From a virus, in the IMG/VR virus record IMGVR_UViG_3300030098_001332, positions 1 through 34,815 of that record: 34,815 nt of DNA; one strand, 5' to 3'. Positions 1 through 9,338 of this stretch are shown here, piece by piece. Both the position numbers and the translations under genes were made by a program. The notes beneath the pieces were generated by a model. The model was given only the letters and a program-made list of their open reading frames with translations, ran no database searches and was not told the origin of the DNA. Position 1 is the stretch's first letter. Every line of letters starts with the position of its first letter.

Positions 1-38
1 CTACTTGATATATTTTTTCTCTAATAGAACTTACCAAT

Positions 39-2468
39 TTAGTTTCTCCTATTGTTGTTAGCATTAGCAATATCTCTTTGAGCTTGGATACGCTCTTCTG
101 CAATACGTGTTTTATCATTCAATGCCTCTTCTGAAATGTCAATTCTTTGTTGATCAACTAATCGTTGATTTCTTTCTTTTTCTTTTTCAAGTTCTTGTTT
201 TTCTTCAAATTCTTGAGCTCTACGTTGAGATTCAGCACCTTTAATTGCCAACTCTTGTTTTCTTATTTCTACCAATGGGTCAGAATTACTTTCTGGTTGG
301 ATAGTCTGTGCATATTTCTCAGTTAATTCACCAATAATAACAGCTGCACGATCTTGTATCTGTGTTTGCATCTCTTGCATCATTTGTTGATTTTGTTGCA
401 TCATCATTTGCTGTTCAGGTGTAATGGTCGCTGTTATTTCGGCTTGTGCCATAGCCTCTGCCATCATACCTATATGTTCTTGTATGTGACCTTGTAGCGT
501 CATAACAATTGTTGCATTAACTTGAGCAACAGGCGTAGACAACATAGCTAAATGAGCTTCAATATGAGCTTCATGGTTTTGCTGTGGAAATGCCTGTAAC
601 CTAGAGCCTCTCATTGCTTCTTGGTTTTCCTTCGCAGGGTTCATTGGTTGTGGCTGTTGAGGTTGTGGTAGTATCTGATCAATATTTGTTACACCTAATG
701 CCTCATACATCTTACGATATGCCTGATACAATCCCTGTTGACCACCGTGAAGTTCTGGATTGCTTTGAACTAACTGTAATTGTGTTTGTGATAACGCTAT
801 TCTTTGTGACATCGAAAAAATGTTCGGGTCACTGACAGGTATGACATCTATACGATCATCAAAGTCAGTCTGCATAATCATCGGAGGAGCACCTGGTACC
901 TGATAAGGATATGGCTTTGGATTTTGGGCGAACACTTGTGCGAGTAATTGAAACTCTTGCTTTTGTGAATAATGAAGTCGCTTATGAATAGCACTCATTA
1001 CTTTTGTGCCACGTTCCATAATAGCCATTGTCGTACCAACAGGTGTTTCGCCACCCATCTCACTGATCTTCATATCTGCCATAGAAGCGAAACGTCTACC
1101 AGAGTCTACTAAAGTACCTAACAATGAATACAACGTATTTGACGGCTCTTTAAACGGCAATGCCATCAATGATTGACGTATATCCATACCTGCTACATCA
1201 ATATCTCTAAACTCACCAGGTGCCAGAGGAGAATCTTCATCTCTTATTCTAGCTCCTCGTGCCTTAAAACCCGCAGGTAAATTACTCAATGTGCCTGCAT
1301 CAATTAATTGTCTTAATATGCTCGTTGATGCTTTAGCTAGACCACCCATCATATGTGTTAAACCAAATCCGTAAAAACCTAGACCGGGTAAAAACTTGTA
1401 ATGCACAAAATATTGTTTTTTACGCATAAGAGGGTCGTTTGGATCGTAGTTTCTTCTAATAGATAGTATTTTGCCTGTTTTTTCTAAAATAGAAACAATG
1501 TAAGGGTATTTTAATCCTGTTTCTTCACCATTCTCATCTTTATCTTCAAAACCAACAAGATCAAGATTTGTATGTACTTCATGTATAGTTAACTCTTCAT
1601 CATAAGATGATGGGTAAGTTCCATCAGCTTTATCAAGCTCTTCTTTAATATCTGTATAGCTTGTAGCACTATGATCGGAATCTGGTAAATCCACATCTTT
1701 GTAAAAACCTGTTAGTTGTAATTTAAGAATATCATTTTTGCTCATAGTTACTACGTGAGTAACACGAGAAGCCGTCAACAAATCTGTAGCAGAATAAGGA
1801 ACAATTATATCTTCTGCGTGGACAAACTTACTAACGGCTCTTTGTAGTAACGGATCAAAATATATTTTTTTAAATGTTGAACCAACAATTGGAAGGTAAA
1901 AAAGCATTTGATCAAGCTCAGGATCAAACTCTTCCATTGTACAAGTAATCTCATAGTTCATATAATTTTTAACACGTTCAGCTTGTGCAACAAGTTCAGG
2001 TGACTCTTGACCCATAACTTGAACTCTAACGGGGCCGCCCGCTGGTAACAATTCACGATAAGCCTGTGCTTGAAACTGTGTAACAGATTCAGATAACAAA
2101 GGATGTATTACACCTGTTGCACCCTCGAATGGCTCTGTTCTATCTTCATATTTGATACCAAGCAACTCTAATCCAGACTTGTACACTTGTTCCCATTCAT
2201 CACGAGATGATATGTCATCTTTTATAGATGAAGATAAATCATCAGAAACTTTACTTAAATCTGCTTCATCAATGAAATCAGCTAAATTAGCATCAAATGG
2301 TATTTGATCAGATGACATAGGCTCTTCTGGCATCTCGCCAATAATTGCAGTTCCATCATCTAACTCGGTAATATTCGGTTGTTCTGGAACCTCTACAATA
2401 TCAAGCTCTTCTGCTTCTTCTATCATATCTGCTTGAGGGCCGCCTGGACCCAATGGTATTTCAGCCAT
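39..2468 (-). CDS. Portal protein (P22-like, marine phage type)
   Basis: This 809-residue protein would form the dodecameric ring at the capsid vertex through which DNA is packaged and ejected, and would dock the terminase and the tail. The N-terminal 60 residues are very acidic. The central region has the look of large marine podovirus portals (for example GSTFKKIYFDP near residue 197 and FVHYKFLPGLGFYGFG near 353). The C-terminal 200 residues are Gln/Met-rich and then a charged coiled coil rich in E, K, Q and R, like the barrel helix of P22-type portals. The start ATG has GGAG about 10 bases upstream and overlaps the preceding gene by 8 bases. Position just after the large terminase and a very large protein supports the call. 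The family assignment is by recall of similar proteins, not by alignment. The 38 bases below its stop hold nothing recognisable. Confidence 0.85.
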   Translation of the reverse strand: MAEIPLGPGGPQADMIEEAEELDIVEVPEQPNITELDDGTAIIGEMPEEPMSSDQIPFDANLADFIDEADLSKVSDDLSSSIKDDISSRDEWEQVYKSGLELLGIKYEDRTEPFEGATGVIHPLLSESVTQFQAQAYRELLPAGGPVRVQVMGQESPELVAQAERVKNYMNYEITCTMEEFDPELDQMLFYLPIVGSTFKKIYFDPLLQRAVSKFVHAEDIIVPYSATDLLTASRVTHVVTMSKNDILKLQLTGFYKDVDLPDSDHSATSYTDIKEELDKADGTYPSSYDEELTIHEVHTNLDLVGFEDKDENGEETGLKYPYIVSILEKTGKILSIRRNYDPNDPLMRKKQYFVHYKFLPGLGFYGFGLTHMMGGLAKASTSILRQLIDAGTLSNLPAGFKARGARIRDEDSPLAPGEFRDIDVAGMDIRQSLMALPFKEPSNTLYSLLGTLVDSGRRFASMADMKISEMGGETPVGTTMAIMERGTKVMSAIHKRLHYSQKQEFQLLAQVFAQNPKPYPYQVPGAPPMIMQTDFDDRIDVIPVSDPNIFSMSQRIALSQTQLQLVQSNPELHGGQQGLYQAYRKMYEALGVTNIDQILPQPQQPQPMNPAKENQEAMRGSRLQAFPQQNHEAHIEAHLAMLSTPVAQVNATIVMTLQGHIQEHIGMMAEAMAQAEITATITPEQQMMMQQNQQMMQEMQTQIQDRAAVIIGELTEKYAQTIQPESNSDPLVEIRKQELAIKGAESQRRAQEFEEKQELEKEKERNQRLVDQQRIDISEEALNDKTRIAEERIQAQRDIANANNNRRN

Positions 2469-5400
2469 TGACTCTTTCTCCTAAATCAAGAACATTTACA
2501 TTTGCTAAAGAACCTACCCGTCCTCCTTCTTTATAACCTCTAACTGATGCTCCTGACAAGTTTTTGTTTACAGGTATTACTAAATGATTGTTATCAGCTA
2601 AATCAGCAAGGTGAGCTTCACCTTGTCCTCCTGATGTCCAACCTTCCCATTCAATTGTATCAACATTTTCACCAATTTCTTTCGCAACAGATTTAAATGT
2701 AGGTATAGTTGTGTTTTTATAGCCTCTTATTAATTCATCACTTCTACCACCAGCATATCGATAAGCTTGTGCGTTTGGCAATACCACACCGTCTAAACCT
2801 CTGTCAGCTGCGGTTCTAATTAAATCTCTCATTAAAACTTTTGTCCATTCACCTTGTTCTGGTAAAGGAGAATATGGAAGATCACTTCTTTGTGCTGATG
2901 TAAGTTTTTCTGTTGCTTCTGAATAATTATCTTTTGCATCAAAATATTTTTCTAAAACATTAAAATCACCATCTAATTTAAAAACTTCTGAAGAGTTTAT
3001 AGGCTGTCTATCACCAAGATGACTTAAATAGTCAATATTTCTTCTAATATCAGAATCTGGCATTGATATATCATCAATAAATTGCTCGACATAATCCATA
3101 AGAACTTCAAATTCTAATTCAATATTATTTAAATCAAATACTTCTTTAAGTTCTAATTCACCTGTCGGGTCAGCATTTTCAAAAAATTTATTTCTTACGT
3201 ATATATCTTTATATTCAACATTTTTAAATTCTGGGTCTTTTTTTAAATCTTGAATTGTTTTCCATGTATTTAAATAAATTGATTTTTTTATTTCTGGTAG
3301 ACCATCAATTGAATCTGTTAAATCTGTTATAGTAGAATGTAAAGAACTAACATTACTAAAACCATAATCATTTGTATTTACAGCTTCTTTCATTGAAAGT
3401 TCTAAATTATTTTCAATGTTATCTAATTCATATTCTGGATCTAAAACTGCTTTTATTCCTTTTTTTTCATTATAATCTTTTATTTTAGATATAACTAAAG
3501 CATTATTTTCTTTTGGTGAAATACCATATTTTTTTTCAAAAATTTTTTCAGCTAAATCTTTTTTTGTTTTCATATATTTTTGATGAGCAGGATTTATTTT
3601 TTTTGATTTAAAATATTCAGTTACAGAATCAACAGGTCTTGATCTGGAAGCAAAATCTGTAAATTCATTAAAATTTTTATTTACACGAGATACAAATCTA
3701 GCAACACCAGTAAGTTCGCTTCTAGTTATATCATTATTAAATTCTTTAAAATCAGGATCAGCTAAAGACTCTACTATGGCATCCTCAAATGAGGATTTAA
3801 GATCAATTAAATCATTAGCATTTTTTCCCATGACTGAGTAATTTGATTCCTGCTTGTTATTTAAATAAAATTCTTCTTCATTAGTGTCATCAAAAACTTT
3901 GTTTTCTAAATTTCTCTTTTCTTGTTCAAAAACAAAAAATTTATTTTCTTGGTCAAGAGTTAATTTTTGTATTTTTTCTTCACTTGCTTTATAACCTATA
4001 CCGGGTCTTGTAGGTGATGTTCCTTTTGCTTTCGTATGTAAATCAGATTGAAACTCTTCTGGAACAAGATATTTCTTGCCATTAGGATGTTCTCTTACAG
4101 AAACTCTTGACCAAGCAATATTACCTTTTGCAATTTCAGGAGGAACATCACTTCTTATATGTGCTTTGAAATCAGATTTTGGATCATTAATTGAAATTAT
4201 TCCATAATCTAAACTTTCTTGTAGTGCTAAATTATTTCCCCCTATTCTTTGGTTGCCTGAAAACATACTTGGATAAGCTTCACCAACATAAATTGGTTCA
4301 CCATCGGTAAAAGGCACTTGATCAAAATCCCTAGCATCGTCTGGTTTACTAGTATAATCACTTCTAAAATTACTTCTTGAAACAATTTCATTTTGTCTTA
4401 AAGAGATATTTGTTTTAGCTGCTTCTCCTAATTTAGGAGATATTAATGTAAGTGTGTCAGGATCAACTTTTTCAAATCTAGTTACATTAACTAAAGTTTG
4501 TTGATCAGGACTTAATTCAAATAAATCATCATTATCTTTTAATTTGTTTAATCCTGTATCTTTTAATTCTTTGTCTCTAACTCCAGCGTAAGAAATTTTT
4601 AATTTACCAGTGTCTACATTAAATTCTTCACCAGCTTTTAACTGAGCATTTTTAATTTGATTATATATTTCTTTACCAGTTAATTTACCATCAGGACTAT
4701 CAATCAGAGCTTGTCTAGCAAGAACAACAGAATTAAAATGAATAGGTCTTTCTCTAACAAATTGATTTCTTTCTTCAAGAGAATAAGGTTGATTGTTATA
4801 ATCTGCTCTTGATTTTGATAAAGCAACTGATTGTAAATACATTCTTGAATCTTCGGGAAAAACATTTTCAGGAGAAACAAAATTTAAATCTTGAGTTTTT
4901 TGTTCTGTCAAAACCTTTTGTTTTGGTGCTAATCTTGATTCAATCATTTTTTTAATACGATCTTCAGGATTATTACCTTTGACCATAGCCTGTGCTGACT
5001 TATATATATCAGGGTTGGTATCCTCTAAACCCTCTATCTGTTTTGTAAGTTCATCAGAGTATTGACCAGTACCAGATGCCTTACCACTCATCTCAAGAAC
5101 AGAAGAATCTTTTCTAATAGGCATTGCAAAACCTTCAGGTGTCATAGCAACCTCATCTGGTTTTAAGGCTTTTAGTGCAACTTCTCCAAGTCCTTTGCTA
5201 ATATCTGTTCCAGCTTTTACTGCTAAACCAGCACCTGGTAAACCTATGCCTCTACCTATAAATTCTGTGTAAGTTCCTTCTTTAGGCTCAATACCCATTT
5301 GTTTCAGTGCAGGGAGTGCTAATTTTTCTTTAAGAGCTTCAGAGCCTATGACCTCTTCAAGTCGCGGCCCTATTACACTTGCTAAATTCGGAACACCCAT

Positions 5401-5607
5401 ACTTTTTCGTAGCTGACCATACAAACTGTACATATCAGCAGGAAAACCAGCTATGTCAGTTGTGGCACCAATACCCATGTAGGGAAGTAAGTCAGCTTTG
5501 TTTTCTTTGACATCGGCTATGACATCACTAGCAAACTTTTTTACAGGATTAAAAACATTCTGTAAGTCAAAAATGTTTGCATCACCAATGCCAAAACCTT
5601 TTTCCAC
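2461..5607 (-). CDS. Very large polyvalent-type protein, probably virion-associated
   Basis: The product is 1048 residues and starts at GTG. The N-terminus (about 1-150) has Gly/Ala-rich helical stretches. The middle (250-870) is Lys/Glu/Asn-rich and mostly helical. The C-terminal part (about 915-1010) carries a segment of the type W-T-K-x-L-x-R-x-L-I-R-x-A-A-x-x-G-x-D followed by an A-Y-R-Y motif, which recalls domains in large polyvalent proteins of phages and mobile elements that travel into the cell with DNA. It ends with an RGYKEGGRVG motif related to the MGG motifs in other virion genes here. It sits between large terminase and portal, overlapping the portal by 8 bases, so it is expressed with structural genes. 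Its enzymatic activity, if any, is unknown. AT content is visibly higher in the middle than in its neighbours. Confidence 0.6.
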   Translation of the reverse strand: MEKGFGIGDANIFDLQNVFNPVKKFASDVIADVKENKADLLPYMGIGATTDIAGFPADMYSLYGQLRKSMGVPNLASVIGPRLEEVIGSEALKEKLALPALKQMGIEPKEGTYTEFIGRGIGLPGAGLAVKAGTDISKGLGEVALKALKPDEVAMTPEGFAMPIRKDSSVLEMSGKASGTGQYSDELTKQIEGLEDTNPDIYKSAQAMVKGNNPEDRIKKMIESRLAPKQKVLTEQKTQDLNFVSPENVFPEDSRMYLQSVALSKSRADYNNQPYSLEERNQFVRERPIHFNSVVLARQALIDSPDGKLTGKEIYNQIKNAQLKAGEEFNVDTGKLKISYAGVRDKELKDTGLNKLKDNDDLFELSPDQQTLVNVTRFEKVDPDTLTLISPKLGEAAKTNISLRQNEIVSRSNFRSDYTSKPDDARDFDQVPFTDGEPIYVGEAYPSMFSGNQRIGGNNLALQESLDYGIISINDPKSDFKAHIRSDVPPEIAKGNIAWSRVSVREHPNGKKYLVPEEFQSDLHTKAKGTSPTRPGIGYKASEEKIQKLTLDQENKFFVFEQEKRNLENKVFDDTNEEEFYLNNKQESNYSVMGKNANDLIDLKSSFEDAIVESLADPDFKEFNNDITRSELTGVARFVSRVNKNFNEFTDFASRSRPVDSVTEYFKSKKINPAHQKYMKTKKDLAEKIFEKKYGISPKENNALVISKIKDYNEKKGIKAVLDPEYELDNIENNLELSMKEAVNTNDYGFSNVSSLHSTITDLTDSIDGLPEIKKSIYLNTWKTIQDLKKDPEFKNVEYKDIYVRNKFFENADPTGELELKEVFDLNNIELEFEVLMDYVEQFIDDISMPDSDIRRNIDYLSHLGDRQPINSSEVFKLDGDFNVLEKYFDAKDNYSEATEKLTSAQRSDLPYSPLPEQGEWTKVLMRDLIRTAADRGLDGVVLPNAQAYRYAGGRSDELIRGYKNTTIPTFKSVAKEIGENVDTIEWEGWTSGGQGEAHLADLADNNHLVIPVNKNLSGASVRGYKEGGRVGSLANVNVLDLGERVNG

Positions 5608-5610
5608 AGC

Positions 5611-7089
5611 TTAATAATACTCCCTTTTCTCTCGGTAATATTCATCATCTTCGTAGTCGTTTGGAGTGATGATAAACCCTCCTTGACGAAAACGCAAGAT
5701 GGCTTGTGTCATACTATCAGCTAAATCGTCATGTTCACCATTTGGAAACGATGCACATTCCTCTACAACTTCGTCTGCAAACCTTGTGTCAGGTCGCCAA
5801 ACCATACCACTTTCAAAGACAGGAGCACAAGAATTCATACGTGTAAATTTATCTGCACCACGACTTGGTGTGAAAGGTGTCACAGGAATACCCATACGTC
5901 TTAGCTCATGTGTCAACGGCATACCTGTCGCTTTTTGTTCTATCAATATCATATCAGGATCGTATTCGTTATATAATTGATGTGCAACTTCTTTTAATTC
6001 TGGAAAATCCCAACGCCCTCTTTGTGCGTCAAGTAGAATAATAGCCTCACTTTCACCGTCTACAGGTGTGAATATACCCCAAGTAGTTATAGCTGAAAAG
6101 TCAGCCCTTTCAGATTTACTGTATGCAGTATCGTAAGATTGTATGATATAACTTACATGTGGTGGTTCATCGTTCTCCCAGATGTTCCACCACTCCCTTT
6201 TGATAATCGCACCTTCTTCAGCAGTGGGATTCTGCAAATACTGTGCGTTCCACTTACCAACGGGAATAGATGATTTAACTGCTTCTAGCTCTTCTCTCTT
6301 CCAGTATTCCGGCCAAAGTACATTGTCTGTGTCGGGGAATATAGCTGGAAATTCAACAACCTCCCACTGATCTGCACCACCCTCAGCCTGTTTCTTTAAT
6401 ACCTTAGCTGTAAGATCACGGACACTCCATCTTGTCATAACAACAATAATCGACCCACCAGGCTGAAGTCTCTGTCGCGGCCCAGAAGTATACCACTCAT
6501 AGATATTGTCTAAAGCAGAAGGACTCAACGCATCCTGTTCAGAAACAGGATCATCAATGATAAGCAAATCAGCACCACGACCCGCCAATGCACCACCGAC
6601 ACCAACAGCATAGTATTCACCACCCTTATTTGTAGACCAACGACCAGATGCTTTAGCATCAGATGCTAACGATACATCAGGGAATATGTCAGAGAACTCT
6701 GGTGAATCAATCAAGTTCTTAACCTTACGACCAAAACCTACAGCCAACTCAGAGGTGTGTGTCGCTTGTATAATCTTACTTGTCGGCTTACGACCCATCA
6801 GCCAAGAGGGGAACAGATAACTCGCAAACTCTGACTTGGTGTGTCGTGGTGGCATATTGACAATCAAACGTGTTGACTTACCATCTGCGACATTCTGTAA
6901 CTTCTCTGCATATATCTTGTGATGCTTACCCTCAATAAATGCCGGCCATACGTGTTTAACAAAATCTATGAATTTTGTCTGATACGTATCTCTTTTGTTT
7001 AAATCATCTAAACGATTAACAATCTCACCGAGTTTAGCCATTTCATCATCGGTGAGATATTCAGTTGGTATGTTAAAGTTATTCGTCAT
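5611..7089 (-). CDS. terL: Terminase large subunit (ATPase/nuclease)
   Basis: This is the packaging motor ATPase and headful or cos nuclease. Numbered from the chosen ATG (492 residues), the Walker-A-like loop is PPRHTKSE at 80-87. Walker B is LLIIDDP at 176-182, with VVMTRW at 217-222 as the coupling region. The RNase H-like nuclease domain follows with acidic residues in QSYDTAYS (D321), LIEQKATG (E385) and GEHDDLADS (D455/D456). Length is normal for the family. An in-frame TTG lies five codons upstream at 7104, but the ATG at 7089 is preferred and leaves an 11-base overlap with the preceding gene. Its partner TerS is separated from it by about 5.6 kb of accessory genes, which is unusual. 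Confidence 0.95.
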   Translation of the reverse strand: MTNNFNIPTEYLTDDEMAKLGEIVNRLDDLNKRDTYQTKFIDFVKHVWPAFIEGKHHKIYAEKLQNVADGKSTRLIVNMPPRHTKSEFASYLFPSWLMGRKPTSKIIQATHTSELAVGFGRKVKNLIDSPEFSDIFPDVSLASDAKASGRWSTNKGGEYYAVGVGGALAGRGADLLIIDDPVSEQDALSPSALDNIYEWYTSGPRQRLQPGGSIIVVMTRWSVRDLTAKVLKKQAEGGADQWEVVEFPAIFPDTDNVLWPEYWKREELEAVKSSIPVGKWNAQYLQNPTAEEGAIIKREWWNIWENDEPPHVSYIIQSYDTAYSKSERADFSAITTWGIFTPVDGESEAIILLDAQRGRWDFPELKEVAHQLYNEYDPDMILIEQKATGMPLTHELRRMGIPVTPFTPSRGADKFTRMNSCAPVFESGMVWRPDTRFADEVVEECASFPNGEHDDLADSMTQAILRFRQGGFIITPNDYEDDEYYREKREYY

Positions 7090-7753
7090 TATACAAGTTA
7101 TCAAAAATCCTGTTTACATCTAATGTGTAGTCTAAATCAGACTTTGAATAATGTATATGCTGAGAAGGTCTAAAATCTGGTGCACCCTCGCCTGTTTGAA
7201 ACCAAGCGGGGTGCGTAACTCTAACTCTGTTGTTCGGTAATGCTACAACATTACCTGTCCATTCACCTGCATCTAGCAAATACATAACATGACTTTGCTT
7301 GTGTTGTGCAGGGTCGTCTGCTATCTCACTATCTGTATAATCAACAGTAAACAGATACTTAGCTGGATACATCTCACTACCTATCTTTGCCAACCAAGGG
7401 CAAGGTGTAGCTCTATCTAAAGTGTAAACAGCGTGGGTATGAGATGAACAATCCCAAGGCTGGGCATCATGTGTGTCCATCGGCTCCGGCCACTCCTCAA
7501 CAGGTATGTCTGCCATCAAGCCAGTGATAGGCATCCTCGCCCACATAGCCCCACCATGAACATTCGGACTTTTTGTTCCATCGGTTTCCGAACCAGTAAA
7601 AATTACTTGAAAACTCAAACATCTGTTCGGCATAGTCGTTACGGCTATTGCCATTGCGTGTAAGAATTCTCCGTGATATTTGTCGTGATTACAGGTGTAC
7701 TCCCGCCTCACCCAACACTTGAAGTGAGGTATATTACTCTGTAAATACGGCAT
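7079..7753 (-). CDS. Conserved marine-phage protein of unknown function next to terL
   Basis: This 224-residue protein is rich in Trp, His, Cys and aromatic residues. It has many H/C residues in the first half (for example CNHDKYHGEF near 21-30, HGGAMWARMP near 66-75, DCSSHTHAVYTLD near 100-112), which could bind metal. I recognise the general look of a protein often seen beside terL in marine phages, but I cannot name a domain. The start ATG overlaps the previous stop (TAATG), and the end overlaps terL by 11 bases, so it is translationally coupled in the packaging operon. A packaging or virion role is inferred only from position. Confidence 0.65.
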   Translation of the reverse strand: MPYLQSNIPHFKCWVRREYTCNHDKYHGEFLHAMAIAVTTMPNRCLSFQVIFTGSETDGTKSPNVHGGAMWARMPITGLMADIPVEEWPEPMDTHDAQPWDCSSHTHAVYTLDRATPCPWLAKIGSEMYPAKYLFTVDYTDSEIADDPAQHKQSHVMYLLDAGEWTGNVVALPNNRVRVTHPAWFQTGEGAPDFRPSQHIHYSKSDLDYTLDVNRIFDNLYNDE

Positions 7754-8007
7754 TAGTTTTTAACTAGTTTATATCCCTTGCTTTTAGCAGCTGATCTGAT
7801 CTTGGCTAATGTCATTCCACCAACAGCACCACCTTTTTTCATGCCTTTGGTCTTAACCTTACCACCCATTTTCATGCCTTTAGCCATCATCTTTCTAGGT
7901 GAAATCTTACCACCCATCTTCATGCCTTTGGCTTTGACCTTGCCACCTTTTTTCATTCCTTTGGATTTTACTTTACCACCCATTTTATAACCCTTTTTCT
8001 TCATCAT
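7753..8007 (-). CDS. Small Lys/Gly/Met-repeat basic protein
   Basis: The 84-residue product is almost entirely a repeat. Five imperfect units of the form K-G-(Y/M)-K-(M/K)-G-G-(K/A)-(V/I) are separated by short basic linkers, and the tail is a short non-repetitive sequence. It is extremely basic, so binding to DNA or to an acidic protein is likely, for example as a packaged condensing or internal protein; this is inference. A GTG at 8061 would give 102 residues and overlap the previous stop, but the ATG at 8007 has an AGGAG about 9 bases upstream and is preferred. The same GG-V signature occurs in neighbouring virion genes (see findings). The underlying DNA is a tandem repeat of roughly 33-48 bases. 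Confidence 0.6.
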   Translation of the reverse strand: MMKKKGYKMGGKVKSKGMKKGGKVKAKGMKMGGKISPRKMMAKGMKMGGKVKTKGMKKGGAVGGMTLAKIRSAAKSKGYKLVKN

Positions 8008-8057
8008 TTTATTTGCTCCTTTACTGACTTGTTGAGGGATTTTTGATCTCGATATTG

Positions 8058-9290
8058 TCACTGTCTAACAGCACTGAGAAAATTGTCAACTGCTGTATCA
8101 AGTTTGTTAACAGAACCACCTTGATTCATTTGTGTTGCAGGAACACCCTGTAACTTAAATAAGTTTCTTAACAATTCTGGTGATATACCTGGTGGCAACA
8201 ATGGTGATGTTGCAGGTAAACTTGGCAACGCAGGTATAGTAAAATCTGGAACTCTTGTTGATTCTACAACAGGGCTAGTCGGCTCTGTAGGTGTAATTAC
8301 ATCAGCTATCGGTGCTGTTGTCTCTGTAGGATCAACTGTCTCTACAGCTGGTGGCAACATACTTTGTATCATAGCTCTCATGCGTTGCTCTTCAGCTAGT
8401 TTTCTTTCTGCTCTTTCTTGGTCTTTCAACCTGTCTCTTGCAATGCTTGATTGTGTACTTTCGTCATCTAATGTTGCTTGTGTTGCTTTGTATAACTCAT
8501 ATGGATCGCTATAACCCATAATACCCATACCTATTTTATTAACAAAAGGTGCAAACATACTCTTTTGCGATTTCATAAAACCTTCATCAAAATATTCTTC
8601 TGGTGGTGCAGGATCATCTGCTGATCTATAGTAACCAGATACGTCTTTTGATATGGGATTAACATCTCCAGACATGAAATCAGAAAAATTAGCTGAATCA
8701 GGATTAAAAGTGGCATATGGACTTTGAACAGAACCTAAATTATCCTGTGGATCCATTTGATAATTTAAATCAGTTGTTTGACCCATTGTTCTGTCTCTTT
8801 GAATTATATTATCAAACGGAACATAAGTAGATTCTTCCATAGGGATAGTTATATCACCTCTACGCTCAGGCATCATACCAACATTTACAGGTGCTGATCT
8901 CTCATCTAATATATCTATGACTTTATCTATTGAATCTTTACGATTCCTGTCACCTTTTAAATCCTTGTTTGTAAAATTACTACCAACTGTAACACCACCA
9001 TTTCTCATGTACTGTGGCTCAAAGACATCGACAGCACCACCCATGTTCATCATCATAGGCTGTTGCATCGGTTGTTGCATAGGCATCTGAGGTGTTGATA
9101 TGTTCGGTAGAAGCTGATCCATAGTTTTCTTCTGGATCGCATCTTTATATCCCTCAAGATAGTTTTTTAACGCATTTCTTTTCTCAGGAGATACATTCAT
9201 GTTCATAGATGGGGATGATTGCCCCTGTGGAGATGGTTTAGGTTGTGGTTGAGGCTGTCCACCCATACCTGTAGCCATGTAATTTGTCAT
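8058..9290 (-). CDS. Pro/Gln/Met-rich virion-associated protein with MGG motifs
   Basis: This protein of 410 residues has a low-complexity N-terminus (GQPQPQPKPSPQGQSS near 10-25). A short helical segment with KNYLEGYKDAIQKK follows, then Met/Gln-rich repeats and two GG motifs (MNMGGAVDVFEP and YMRNGGVTVG near 80-105). The middle is disordered-looking and acidic, with a Thr/Pro-rich linker (near 315-375). The extreme C-terminus repeats the motif as MNQGGSVNKLD before a final helix. No enzyme motif is seen. AAGAGGG lies about 8 bases before the ATG. It is the first gene of the packaging-portal operon after a start-proximal hairpin. A scaffold, chaperone or internal virion protein role is possible but not shown. 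Confidence 0.55.
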   Translation of the reverse strand: MTNYMATGMGGQPQPQPKPSPQGQSSPSMNMNVSPEKRNALKNYLEGYKDAIQKKTMDQLLPNISTPQMPMQQPMQQPMMMNMGGAVDVFEPQYMRNGGVTVGSNFTNKDLKGDRNRKDSIDKVIDILDERSAPVNVGMMPERRGDITIPMEESTYVPFDNIIQRDRTMGQTTDLNYQMDPQDNLGSVQSPYATFNPDSANFSDFMSGDVNPISKDVSGYYRSADDPAPPEEYFDEGFMKSQKSMFAPFVNKIGMGIMGYSDPYELYKATQATLDDESTQSSIARDRLKDQERAERKLAEEQRMRAMIQSMLPPAVETVDPTETTAPIADVITPTEPTSPVVESTRVPDFTIPALPSLPATSPLLPPGISPELLRNLFKLQGVPATQMNQGGSVNKLDTAVDNFLSAVRQ

Positions 9291-9291
9291 T

Positions 9292-9329
9292 CGTAGTGCC
9301 CTCTTAATAGCTATTACAAGAACACTACG
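9292..9329 (-). promoter_or_regulatory. Long hairpin over the ribosome-binding site of the 9290 gene
   Basis: CGTAGTG (9292-9298) pairs with CACTACG (9323-9329), and an inner TAATAGCTATTA palindrome (9305-9316) extends the stem. On the minus transcript the Shine-Dalgarno AAGAGGG lies inside this hairpin and the ATG lies just outside. It could hold back translation or act with the flanking T-tract as a terminator for plus-strand reading. Confidence 0.5.
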
Positions 9330-9338
9330 ATATTTTTT

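Noticed and set aside
7469-7663. Plus-strand frames opposite the terL-adjacent gene, and most other plus-strand frames
   Set aside because: They lie opposite clear minus-strand genes, lack ribosome sites and have unnatural composition.
7778-7990. Plus-strand 70-codon Pro/Leu-rich frame opposite the Lys/Gly-repeat gene
   Set aside because: Its repeats are the mirror of the KGMKMGGK repeats; no start signal, and the minus-strand gene tiles with its neighbours.
7753-8007. CRISPR-like repeat array at the Lys/Gly-repeat gene
   Set aside because: The repeats are in frame, degenerate and without unique spacers of constant size; they encode a protein repeat.
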